A stretch of DNA of 64,000 bases from Streptomyces sp. NBC_01268. GTDB lineage: Bacteria; Actinomycetota; Actinomycetes; Streptomycetales; Streptomycetaceae. Positions 26,320 to 33,732 of this stretch are shown piece after piece. The stretch is taken from contig NZ_CP108454.1 in NCBI RefSeq assembly GCF_036240795.1, positions 8,244,001 to 8,308,000 on the forward strand. Direction: 5' to 3'. Below the pieces are notes generated by a model. It saw nothing but the letters and a program-made list of their open reading frames with translations, did not search any database and had not been told where the DNA came from. Position 1 is the stretch's first letter; each line of letters opens with the position of its first letter. The position numbers were made by a program, and so were the translations under genes.

Positions 26320-26435
26320 ACCACCCGACCTTGATCGCGATGCCAAGCTCGACCGGAACGAGCAGGTGCTGGAACGCTCCCCGGGCCGGGTCTTCGCCTT
26401 CGACGGGTTCGGGCCGGCGCCACCAAGGCTCAGAT
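26320..26435 (+). pseudogene. IS630-type transposase fragment
   Basis: A frame reading DRDAKLDRNEQVLERSPGRVFAFDGFGPAPP matches the central block around the first catalytic Asp of IS630-like transposases (usually ...FAFDEFGP...). No flanking domains remain. The following 26436-26960 has an open frame (from ATG 26487, 158 residues) that I cannot assign. Confidence 0.55.
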
Positions 26436-26989
26436 GAGGGCCTCCCGGGTTTAGCGCCTGGGACGGGGGCGCCAGTGCAGGCGAAAATGCTCAGGTCAGG
26501 GGTCGGTACGTCGTGGGAGGATCCGGCTCGGCCTACGAAGGGGTTGCCTGCATGGGGGTTCACGTCCTGGTGGCACCCCGGCTACGTGACACTGCGCTTC
26601 GTCGCGGCCACGACGGGCATGAGTCTGGCGTTCGAGCGGTCAGCGAGCATCCGGAAGGTGTTCACCGGACTCACCGCAGCGAGCGGCGGGGTGTGTTGCC
26701 TGCTCGACACCGAGACGGTCACCTGGCAGATCTGTTGGCTGAACGGTGAACCGACGCATGACACCGTCCCAGGTTCGCGTTTCGCCGGCCACCAGGATCT
26801 GGTGGCTACCTGGCCCGCCCCGGACGGGGTGCGCGGTGGGACCGCGGGCCGGACGGACTGGACGCGGACGGTCTCGGTGGCACCGGTGCCCATGCCATTG
26901 CTCGACAGTCGCGCCGGCAGCTCGACACCGCACGCGACACCGAACACTCAACCTGCCGACTGAAGCGCTCGACCGTAGGAGTTGGCCAG

Positions 26990-27030
26990 ACTTCGCTGAG
27001 ACGCCGTCAAACTTCGATGAGACGGGTCAA
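26990..27030 (+). repeat. Imperfect 20-base direct repeat
   Basis: ACTTCG[CA]TGAGACG followed by [CG]GTCAA occurs at 26990-27010 and 27011-27030, head to tail. The words resemble transposon ends. No transposase frame adjoins it. Confidence 0.6.
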
Positions 27031-27089
27031 GGGCGAGACCCTATAACGGCTGTGGGATCTCAAATCCCGTGTCGGAATCTCACGGCCGA

Positions 27090-27390
27090 TGTCGGATGGA
27101 ACTGAGGGGCCGTAGGTCCGGAGGAAGAGCACCGGCATGCCGTGGGGCACCTGGACGTGCCCGGCGTCCCGGTAGAGCGCAGCCAGGTCGGGACGGGGGG
27201 CGGACTGCCCTGGTACAGCCGGGCGTCGGCTCTCCCTTACCGGCGGCCGCGGATGTCCCCGAGCACGGGGTGCTGAAGGAGGTCCCAGACCGCGTACGAC
27301 GCCGGGAGGCGGTCGGTGAGCATACGGGCACGGGAGGTGCCGGAGTCGTCGTTTATGTGGGCTGCCATGCCTGTCTCATCGATGCTGACC
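27090..27390 (-). pseudogene. Unidentified broken coding region
   Basis: The minus strand reads sensibly in two frames: SIDETGMAAHINDDSG...LPASYAVWDLLQHPVLGDIRGRR, then, after a stop at 27237-27239 and a frame change, PDLAALYRDAGHVQVPHGMPVLFLRTYGP. This looks like one gene disrupted by a frameshift. Family unknown. 27391-27502 holds nothing I can name. Confidence 0.35.
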
Positions 27391-27502
27391 CACAGGCAAA
27401 GCGAGCCGAGACGGATCCGGCCGCGGGCTCTCTGGACGATTCCTGCCCGGACGCGGGTCCGCGGTCGCGCTGACGAGGCGCACGCGGGCGGCGTCGCCTG
27501 GC

Positions 27503-28105
27503 CTACCTCCGGGGTGATGACGCTGGGTGTGACGGATCATCGAAGGACGGCAGGACCCCGGTCCACGTCAGGTGACTCGGTGCTCCGTTGGGCGCCTGAA
27601 GCGAATCACGAGCGTACTTCTCGGCCCGCTTGAGCTGCTCCCGCATCTGTTCTTCGAACCGAGCCAGGTGAGGATCCAGCGTGTCAGTGCCCTCCCCTTG
27701 CCCAACGAAGTAGCTGCTGAACATGCCAAAGGTCAGTAGGGTTTCGCTGACGAGATCCGCGACGGTCTCGTCAGCCTCCAGGCGGGCTGTCATCATCACC
27801 GTGTGGAGCCCTTCGAGGGTCTCCGTGAAGCGTCGTGTTTCCGCTTCCCGCTCCTCCCGGTTCATGAACCGGCGGTTGTACATGGCCGTCGTCATGTCGC
27901 GGTGAAGCCCTCGACACGTGCCGAGCAACTGCACGTACGCCTCGCGTCGAAGCTGACGGAGCCACTGTGCATGAGCGGCTTCTGCGGTCCTGTCAGCTTG
28001 ATACCTAGCCCCCTGTAAGGCGATCCTGGCGGCGCCCCAGGCTCCACCGGCGCCGAGAGCGGCACCACCAAGAGCGCCGATCAACCCCGCTAACGCTGCG
28101 TCCAT
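27503..28105 (-). CDS. Membrane-anchored helical hypothetical protein
   Basis: 200 residues, ATG 28105. An N-terminal Gly/Ala-rich membrane helix (LAGLIGALGGAALGAGGAWGAARIAL) is followed by ~150 residues of charged helices with coiled-coil character (AEAAHAQWLRQLRREAYVQLLGTCRGLHRDM, EEREAETRRFTETLEGLHTVMMTARLEADETVADLV). Similar proteins are frequent in Streptomyces; the function is unknown. Confidence 0.65.
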   Translation of the reverse strand: MDAALAGLIGALGGAALGAGGAWGAARIALQGARYQADRTAEAAHAQWLRQLRREAYVQLLGTCRGLHRDMTTAMYNRRFMNREEREAETRRFTETLEGLHTVMMTARLEADETVADLVSETLLTFGMFSSYFVGQGEGTDTLDPHLARFEEQMREQLKRAEKYARDSLQAPNGAPSHLTWTGVLPSFDDPSHPASSPRR

Positions 28106-28353
28106 GTCTCCCCCCGGCGGTGAAACGCTGTTAGCTCTCGAACCTGGCCCTGTTCAAGCGCCGGCTCAGACGCCGAGCCACGCTCTTGTGGCCTGCTCCG
28201 GCAGGTTCGTTGGTTTCGGGCACAGTGCTCGTCGTAGCTGTCTTCACGTGCAGGAACTGCCGATCCTGCCGCACGTGGAAAGCAGAGCGCCACCGGCGCA
28301 ACGAGGCCGTGGCCGATCACGGCGGTCTGCACTCTGCGCTTGTCCATCGCCAT
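28090..28353 (-). CDS. Possible small basic protein
   Basis: 87 residues from ATG 28353 with a good GGGAGG four to five bases upstream; it would overlap the start of the membrane-anchored protein by 16 bases. Sequence is Arg-rich with no known motif. Kept only because of the ribosome site and the overlap; may be spurious. Confidence 0.3.
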   Translation of the reverse strand: MAMDKRRVQTAVIGHGLVAPVALCFPRAAGSAVPAREDSYDEHCARNQRTCRSRPQERGSASEPALEQGQVRELTAFHRRGETWTQR

Positions 28354-28401
28354 GGGACCTCCCGCTGCGCCGAGACGAAGACCGCTTCTTCCGGCGCTGC
28401 C

Positions 28402-28436
28402 GGGGCTCCCCGCCGGTCGACCCGGCGGGGAGCCCC
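28402..28436 (-). terminator. Perfect 15-bp GC hairpin terminator
   Basis: Arms 28402-28416 and 28422-28436 are exact reverse complements with a 5-base loop. It lies 38 bases past the stop of the DnaJ-zinc-finger peptide gene on the minus strand, the usual place for a Streptomyces intrinsic terminator without a T-run. Confidence 0.8.
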
Positions 28437-28473
28437 TCATTCAGAAAGCGGAGTGCGTCCCAGGGGGGTCAGC

Positions 28474-28608
28474 TCAGCCTCGGCCGTCGCACGCCTTGCA
28501 GTCGCCGGTGCCCCGGCAGCTGTCGCACTTCCACACGCCTCGGTAGCCGGAGCCATCGCAGGTGGTGCACTTTCCATCACCCTTGCAGCGCTGGCACTTG
28601 TTCCACAT
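28474..28608 (-). CDS. Peptide consisting only of a DnaJ-type zinc finger
   Basis: 44 residues from ATG 28608 with GAGGA upstream. It contains four CxxCxGxG repeats in succession: CQRCKGDG, CTTCDGSG, CDSCRGTG and CKACDGRG, i.e. the complete central zinc-binding module of DnaJ and nothing else (no J-domain, no substrate-binding domain). It would bind two zinc ions. It lies 60 bases downstream of a secreted protein gene on the same strand and ends before a strong terminator, so the two may be co-transcribed. Function unknown; a holdase, scaffold or zinc-binding peptide are possible. Confidence 0.75.
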   Translation of the reverse strand: MWNKCQRCKGDGKCTTCDGSGYRGVWKCDSCRGTGDCKACDGRG

Positions 28609-28668
28609 GGTGAGTCCTCGTTTCGACGTCTTGGACGGTTGAATGTCCTCGGCCAACAGGTAGCGGGG

Positions 28669-29262
28669 TCACAGGTTGACGGTGCCGCTCCACCCGGCCT
28701 TGGGCAGCAGGTTGTTGTAGTAGTGGTTGGGGGTCAGGGAGACGCCGTAGGGCTTGGGGTCGGGCAGGTGCCGACTGTTGTTCAGCCAGGGGCTGTACGC
28801 GTGGAAGACGTCCACGCTCTTGGTCAGGCAGTTGTTGCGGGCCAGGTTGTAACCGTTGCCTGCGCTCGCGCGGGCCGCCCGCTGCGCCTTGGCCACATTG
28901 GCGGACGGTGTATTGAGGCACCGGTACTTCACGTAGCGCTGGTTGCCGGCGTGCCGGGTCTTGAAGTTGTGAAGCATCCGGTTCCAGGACCCGGTCTGGA
29001 TGAAGGTGGCCTTGGGCTGGCCGGTGTCGCCCTCGGTGGCGCCATACGTCCAGGTCTTGCCGCTGCTTCGGAAGGCCCAGCCGATGTGCCCGAAGGGCCG
29101 GAGCCCCCCGGGGCCGTCGACGTCGACGGAGTTGGGCGCGAGGACGAGGCATACCCGGCCGCCGGAGGCGGCTTCGGCGGGTGTGGACGCCGTGGTGAGG
29201 GCAGCGGTGGCGAGCACTGTCGCAGTCACAGTCGCCGCGAAGGCGCTCTTGATCTTGCTCAT
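28669..29262 (-). CDS. Secreted protein with permuted NlpC/P60-like features
   Basis: 197 residues from ATG 29262 with AGGAG upstream. Sec signal peptide (SKIKSAFAATVTATVLATAALTTASTPAEA, cut after AEA near residue 32). The mature part has FGHIGWAFRSSGKTWTYGATEG in the N-terminal half and NGYNLARNNCLTKSVDVFHAYSPW in the C-terminal half: a His before a Cys, as in circularly permuted papain-like (LRAT/YiiX) folds. The enzyme could be an amidase or thioesterase acting outside the cell. Fold assignment is tentative. Confidence 0.6.
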   Translation of the reverse strand: MSKIKSAFAATVTATVLATAALTTASTPAEAASGGRVCLVLAPNSVDVDGPGGLRPFGHIGWAFRSSGKTWTYGATEGDTGQPKATFIQTGSWNRMLHNFKTRHAGNQRYVKYRCLNTPSANVAKAQRAARASAGNGYNLARNNCLTKSVDVFHAYSPWLNNSRHLPDPKPYGVSLTPNHYYNNLLPKAGWSGTVNL

Positions 29263-29464
29263 TGTGGTGGTTCTCCTGTTCTCGGTGGCCCCCAAGAGGG
29301 GGCGACGGCCGGGCGTCCCGCGCCGCTGACACTGAATGTCCCGTAGCCGCACAGGGAGATCACCAGTGCAAGGGGGGTGAGGATTTGCAGCGCAACTTGC
29401 ACCTCCGTAACCTGCTTCTTCTCGGTTGCACCGCAACGAGATGTCCCTGGGAGGGGAGCCGTTG

Positions 29465-30601
29465 ATGGGGGATCAGGCGGAGTCGTTCGCGGACTTGTCG
29501 CACCGCCTGGCGCAGGCCCTCGACGCGTGGCAGACATGCGTGGGAGAACCGACCGCTCAGGGGAAGCCGCCGCGCAAGGTCCTGGTGAAGGCTCTGGAGG
29601 CAGAGCGGGAGACACCGGTATGGCAGTCTCGCAAGAAGATCGACGAGGCACTGCTGTCGTACTGGCTGAAGGGCCGCGACCAACTGTTGCCCGGCGTCAA
29701 GCACAACCGGCTGCCCAGCGAAGACGACTGCGCGGCTGTTGCTCGGGTGCTGAAGGATCACGCGCCCGAGAATGCTGAAATGCTCCCCAAGATCGGCTGG
29801 GAGATCGCCGACCTGGCGCGCCGCCTTCGAGTTGCAGGTGGACCGGGCTGGAGGAACCGAGTCCTGGCGAGCATCACCGGGCAGCCCGCCGAGCCCGTTG
29901 AACCGGCCGAGGCCATCGAGCCGACCCTCACCACGCGGGCTTCCGGACCGGCCACGACCACCGAACCGGCCGAACCCTTCGGAACAGCCAGCACGACTGG
30001 GCGACGCCGGACGAACGGGAGGGTCTGGGCGGCGGCCACAGTCGTAGGCGTGGCTGGGGCAATCGCGCTGGTCGTGTGGCTGGAGGTTAGTGGAGGGACT
30101 TCCTCTGCGGGTAAGAGGCCAATCGGGTCGGCCAGGCCAGGCACTCAGGGCGCGGACGTGGCCAAGCCGGGTCCTGCCGCCTCCACCGAGTCTGGCGGCG
30201 TTGAGGGCAACCACCGTTGCGGAAGGGCCCGGAGTGCAGGCGCGGTGTCGTGGACGCCGTGCGCAGTCCTCGCCAAGGACGGGACGATGTCCTTCCTGGT
30301 GCAGTTCACGAACACCTCGGGCAAGCCGGTCACAGTGAAGGCGAAGCTCGCGTACGTCCAGGCCTCGGTGGAGCAGACCTGTCCAGGCTCGTGGGGGAGG
30401 TCAGTGAAGATCACCGTCCCCGCCGGAACGACGGAGACTAGCCCGCTAGATGCGTGCACCGCTTCGTTGACGCCAGCTCAAGCATTCCAGGCCAAGGCCT
30501 GGGTAGTATCCGGTGACACAGCGCACTGGGGGTATCGCGAGCACTCTCCGACCCTGCACGTGCAGGGTGACGGCACCCCGGTATGGGCCGACGAAGCGTG
30601 A
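29465..30601 (+). CDS. Single-pass membrane protein with helical cytoplasmic and small extracellular domain
   Basis: 378 residues from ATG 29465, strong GGGAGGGGAG at 29449-29458. Residues 1-140 resemble the N-terminal region of XRE-like Streptomyces regulators (SFADLSHRLAQALDAWQT, SRKKIDEALLSYWLKGRDQLLP). A Pro/Glu/Thr-rich linker, a membrane helix (VWAAATVVGVAGAIALVVWLEV, ~192-213), then an extracellular beta domain with Cys residues (HRCGRA, SWTPC, EQTCPGSW, LDACTASL) that may form two disulfides. Divergent from the secreted protein gene. Could be a membrane-bound sensor; function unknown. Confidence 0.65.
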   Translation: MGDQAESFADLSHRLAQALDAWQTCVGEPTAQGKPPRKVLVKALEAERETPVWQSRKKIDEALLSYWLKGRDQLLPGVKHNRLPSEDDCAAVARVLKDHAPENAEMLPKIGWEIADLARRLRVAGGPGWRNRVLASITGQPAEPVEPAEAIEPTLTTRASGPATTTEPAEPFGTASTTGRRRTNGRVWAAATVVGVAGAIALVVWLEVSGGTSSAGKRPIGSARPGTQGADVAKPGPAASTESGGVEGNHRCGRARSAGAVSWTPCAVLAKDGTMSFLVQFTNTSGKPVTVKAKLAYVQASVEQTCPGSWGRSVKITVPAGTTETSPLDACTASLTPAQAFQAKAWVVSGDTAHWGYREHSPTLHVQGDGTPVWADEA

Positions 30602-30611
30602 CGGCCCGCCC

Positions 30612-30910
30612 TCAGTGTGCGTTCGGCAGCGTGGAGCTGCAGGAGGCCGCGAAGCCGATCCGGATCGGGTAAGCCCGCTGCTCGACCGCGCAGCAGGAAC
30701 TCCAGAGCCGACTCGACGCCCTCGCCCGCGCCACGTGGAAGCGGGGCTTCTCCGAGGAGATCTCCACCCAGGTCAGGACGCGGCCCGAGCTTGAGCAGGC
30801 GCTCAAGCTCGCGTACGACATCCAGGAGGCCGCCCCGGACCAGGTGGTCATCCTCACCGTCCACGAGCTCAAGCGTCTCGCCCGCAACGCCGCCGAGCTG
30901 ATGATCCTCT
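30612..30910 (+). pseudogene. Serine recombinase (resolvase) N-terminal fragment with nonsense codon
   Basis: The frame reads KPIRIG-stop-ARCSTAQQELQSRLDALAR, then RGFSEEISTQVRTRPELEQALKLAYDI, QVVILTVHELKRLARNAAELM. The catalytic Ser (ARCST) and the DxLxRLxR-like helix are retained, but a TAA at 30670-30672 replaces the conserved Tyr codon of GYARCST and similarity ends abruptly near 30908. No C-terminal DNA-binding domain remains. The element it belonged to is lost. Confidence 0.75.
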
Positions 30911-30981
30911 ATGCGTCGCAGTGTGTGTGGCTATCCCCCAGTCGCGCACGGCGACCTCCGGGTCGAGCTGGCCCGCGTCCC

Positions 30982-31284
30982 TCAGGGGCTGGTGCAGCGC
31001 CTCGTAACCGGCGGACAGCACCGCCGATACCGGCAGACGTCCCCGGTCCGGGCGCAGGCCCCGCAGCTCTCCCAGTCGGTGTCGTACGGCTCGACCTCCA
31101 CGCGCTCCTCGGGCCCGGAGGAGGGGAGGGCCAGGGCCGAGTCGGGGCGGGCGACGCCGAGCTCGCGCAGCGACCGATCCGCGGGCAGCTCACGCACCCG
31201 CAGGGCGAGCGCGGCCACGACGGCCGGCTGGTGCTCGACCAGCCGCTTCCACAAGTCATCGGCAGTGCGGACGGGGTCGTTCAT
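30982..31284 (-). pseudogene. Phage/integrative-element-type hypothetical gene, frameshifted
   Basis: 100 residues from ATG 31284. The N-terminal part (DLWKRLVEHQPAVVAALALRVRELPADRSLRELG) and the Cys motif CGACARTGDVC are coherent, but after CRYR the sensible continuation (VLSAGYEALHQPLRDAGQLDPEVAVRDWG) is in another frame and runs to the recombinase junction near 30930. The frameshift is near 31010. Confidence 0.45.
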
Positions 31285-31496
31285 AGCTCCGCTCCCGTCT
31301 TTGTCGCCGCCGGGGTGCCGTAGGGGGCGACCGCGGGGTGGGTGTACCGAACCGGCTTGCCGAGGGCCCGGGCGTCGTCGATCTCGGAGCGGGTGGAGTC
31401 CCCGATGTAGTCGCCGACGAAAGCGCCTGAGTTCGCGAACACTGAGCACTCGGCGCCCCGAACCTGGGCGGGAGCCGCGTGTCGGTTGGCGATCAT
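31281..31496 (-). CDS. 5'-shortened nucleoside 2-deoxyribosyltransferase/DUF4406-like fragment
   Basis: 71 residues from ATG 31496; its stop overlaps the next start by four bases. The C-terminal VGDYIGDSTRSEIDDARALGKPVRYTHP is the conserved end of this Rossmann-like family (G.YIG.STR.EI.YA..LGKPVRY), but the N-terminal half of the domain is absent. Common in actinobacterial integrative elements. Probably non-functional as an enzyme. Confidence 0.5.
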   Translation of the reverse strand: MIANRHAAPAQVRGAECSVFANSGAFVGDYIGDSTRSEIDDARALGKPVRYTHPAVAPYGTPAATKTGAEL

Positions 31497-31597
31497 CGTC
31501 GTTCTTTCATCCAGCAGGCGGAGCAAATGATGCCGTAGGTGACGACCAAAGCCCCGACGCCTGCAAGGCTCATGGTCATCGCCCCGCGTTGCGTCAT
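31493..31597 (-). CDS. Possible 34-residue membrane peptide
   Basis: ATG 31597; one hydrophobic helix (MSLAGVGALVVTYGIICSACW) and a basic end. Its stop overlaps the start at 31496 (ATGA), so it may be the first gene of a small decayed operon. No ribosome site is seen. Confidence 0.35.
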   Translation of the reverse strand: MTQRGAMTMSLAGVGALVVTYGIICSACWMKERR

Positions 31598-31599
31598 TG

Positions 31600-32560
31600 C
31601 GCCATGGGCATAGCCCAGCCCTTCATGCACCACGTCGCACCTGAAATAAAGAAGCACAAGTTGACAATGTTGAGCAGGCGAGCCGACGCATACGGAGTCG
31701 TTTCGGTGAGAAGACTGCCGAGCACGACACCGACACTCGCGACCTTCGTCGGTGCGTTCCGGGAACTGGGGCACGGCCGGCCTGACGGGCCCTCGCTTCA
31801 TGCTGCAGTACGTGACGAGGGAGACCAGGACGAGCAGTCCCTCGCGCGACTCGGACCTCGCCCACTATGTCGAGCATGGTGACTGTTTCTGCGACACGAG
31901 GGTGCGGACGCGATCCGCAAGTGCTGGCAGTCCTGAAGCCACGATCGCGGCTGCCCGCGGGGCCGCGGCCTGTTCGCGCGGCTCTCCGACTGAGTGGTCG
32001 CCCGTCCTGTGCCACGTGCGAAGGGGACACAGGACCGGGCCACACCACGTCCCGTCCTGTCCGGGGCGCTGCTGCGACCGTACGGAATGGCTTCCGGTGG
32101 CGCACCTGCTGACGGCCCGCCGGGTGAACGGCCCCAAGCCGCCGGTTCGACGGCCGGCTGGCCGGCGTCGGCTTCGATCTCGGCGAGGACCTCGTCCAGG
32201 CGCAGGCGCGCCCGTGGCAGACGCATGGGTTGGAGCGCAGGAATCGGGCCGTGGCGCTCATGGGCGCGGGCCTGGCCGTGCTGGTGTGCCGATGGGCATC
32301 CCTCGCGGTCCCGGTCGGTGGTAGGCGCCGCAGGCAGGGGCCCCGTCCCGCAGTCGTGCTGTGAGGGTGTGGGGTCTGGCTGGGCGGGGTGTTGGGCGAG
32401 CACGCTGCCGGGTGAGGCGTCCCAGGCGCGAGGACGCTTTGGCTCGTCCCACTCGGGGCGTAGGAGGGAGAACACGGCGAGGTCGTGGCGCCGGCCGCGT
32501 GATCCCCCGGCCTGGCCTTTCTGATCCCAGATACTTCAGCGAGGCGGTGAGCTGGGGCGG
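31600..32560. other. Degenerate region, no supported gene
   Basis: Several long frames on both strands overlap each other without ribosome sites or family similarity. The stretch lies between element-type remnants and an intact membrane gene and is probably decayed mobile DNA. Confidence 0.4.
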
Positions 32561-32569
32561 GGCCGGTCC

Positions 32570-32938
32570 TCACTGGCGCTCGTCCAGCCGGATGGCACGC
32601 CGCAGTGCGTCAGCCGCCTCATGGCTCGTGCCTTCTTGTTGCTCCAGCAGCGCCGCGGCGATCGCGTCCAGCTTGCGCTGAACGGCATGCGTGCCGCGCA
32701 GTTCGGCGTTCTTCAGCAGGGCGAGCAGCAGAAGGTTGACCGACGTCATGAGATCTCCGGCGAAAATCAACCAGGACAACGGCGGGTGTACGAAGTGCAG
32801 GACAATCGTGCCGAGGACCAGGAGCAGGCACAGGACGTAGAAGGCCGGCGAACTGGTGACGTTCGACGCTCGATCCGAGAACGCGGCGAACCAGTGCCGT
32901 CCGTCACCGCCCCGCTCGGCGGGATGATCAGTGGTCAT
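32570..32938 (-). CDS. Low-affinity iron permease-like membrane protein
   Basis: 122 residues from ATG 32938. HWFAAFSDRASNVTSSPAFYVLCLLLVLGTIVL then WLIFAGDLMTSVNLLLLALLKNAELRGTHAVQRKLDAI matches the PF04120-type family: two membrane helices, the NAE motif and a conserved QRKLDEL-like helix facing the cytoplasm. The ion-transport function of bacterial members is unproven. Confidence 0.8.
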   Translation of the reverse strand: MTTDHPAERGGDGRHWFAAFSDRASNVTSSPAFYVLCLLLVLGTIVLHFVHPPLSWLIFAGDLMTSVNLLLLALLKNAELRGTHAVQRKLDAIAAALLEQQEGTSHEAADALRRAIRLDERQ

Positions 32939-33657
32939 GCCCGTCATCTTCCCCGTGACTGACCTCGCACTCTGGGCACGCGGGGCCGCGGGCGCGTCGC
33001 CGGAGCCGCCGTCGCAGGAGCTCATCCGCGGGTGCTGCTCTACCGCAGGCGGGGTGGGGTCACCCGTCGGTTCGAACTGGGTCCGGCCGCGAGTCGTCTG
33101 AGTGGCCGCGCCGTACCGTGGGCGTACGGCATCCGACAGACACTCATGGTGCTCACTCGTCAAGACGTCGACTGCGGTGTTCGAACTACTGCAGGTAGAG
33201 GGCAGCCAGACGCGGCAGGCGGCGAGCCATCTCGTCTGAGTCGTCGAAGGCGAAGGCCGAGGCAGGGTCCGGCTGCGGGTAGCGGGTGGTGGGTCTGCCC
33301 GCAGGAAGTTGGTCACCGGTCGCCGTGATGTGTGCGTTCCAGGCGACGACCAGCATGTACTCACCTTCCAGGTCGTCGCCGTCTACTGCGACGGCTTGAA
33401 CGATGGGCAGTTCTGCGAGGGCATCAGGATCAGCGGCTGCACGCCCGCGCCTGAGAACGCCGGGTGGCCTGCAGCCGTGGGGTCGTGCGGCAGTCGCGCG
33501 TCCTGCCGGGCCAACGGGCAGTCATACACGGGATTTATGAGGTCATGCACTGGCGCCAACTGTTGAAGCGTCAGTTTCTTGTGGAGGGTGGAGTGATCAC
33601 GACCGGGTCCGATCGACTCGGCATCCTCGAAATGAAACAGAAGAAACGTGCTGCGAA
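32939..33657. other. Region upstream of the RHS gene with one possible remnant
   Basis: A minus-strand frame from about 33450 to a stop at 33186-33188 (ATG 33356; ADPDALAELPIVQAVAVDGDDLEGEYMLVVAWNAHITATGD split by no stop) reads like a real protein of at least 56 residues but has no start with a ribosome site upstream. The last ~150 bases before 33658 are AT-richer and probably hold the RHS promoter. Confidence 0.35.
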
Positions 33658-33732
33658 ATGAAGGCCGAGATCTTCCATGCGCCGGCACCCCACGGGTCGC
33701 CGGCGCGCGCAGCAGCGAAAGTGAGTGACTAC

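Noticed and set aside
33060..33090. GGTTCGAA-type word considered as a tRNA T-arm
   Set aside because: No matching acceptor, D-arm or anticodon stem around it. I found no tRNA or rRNA gene in the window.
32939..33364. N-terminal extension of the iron-permease-like protein
   Set aside because: No similarity before MTTDHP and low-complexity text; family proteins start near the first membrane helix.
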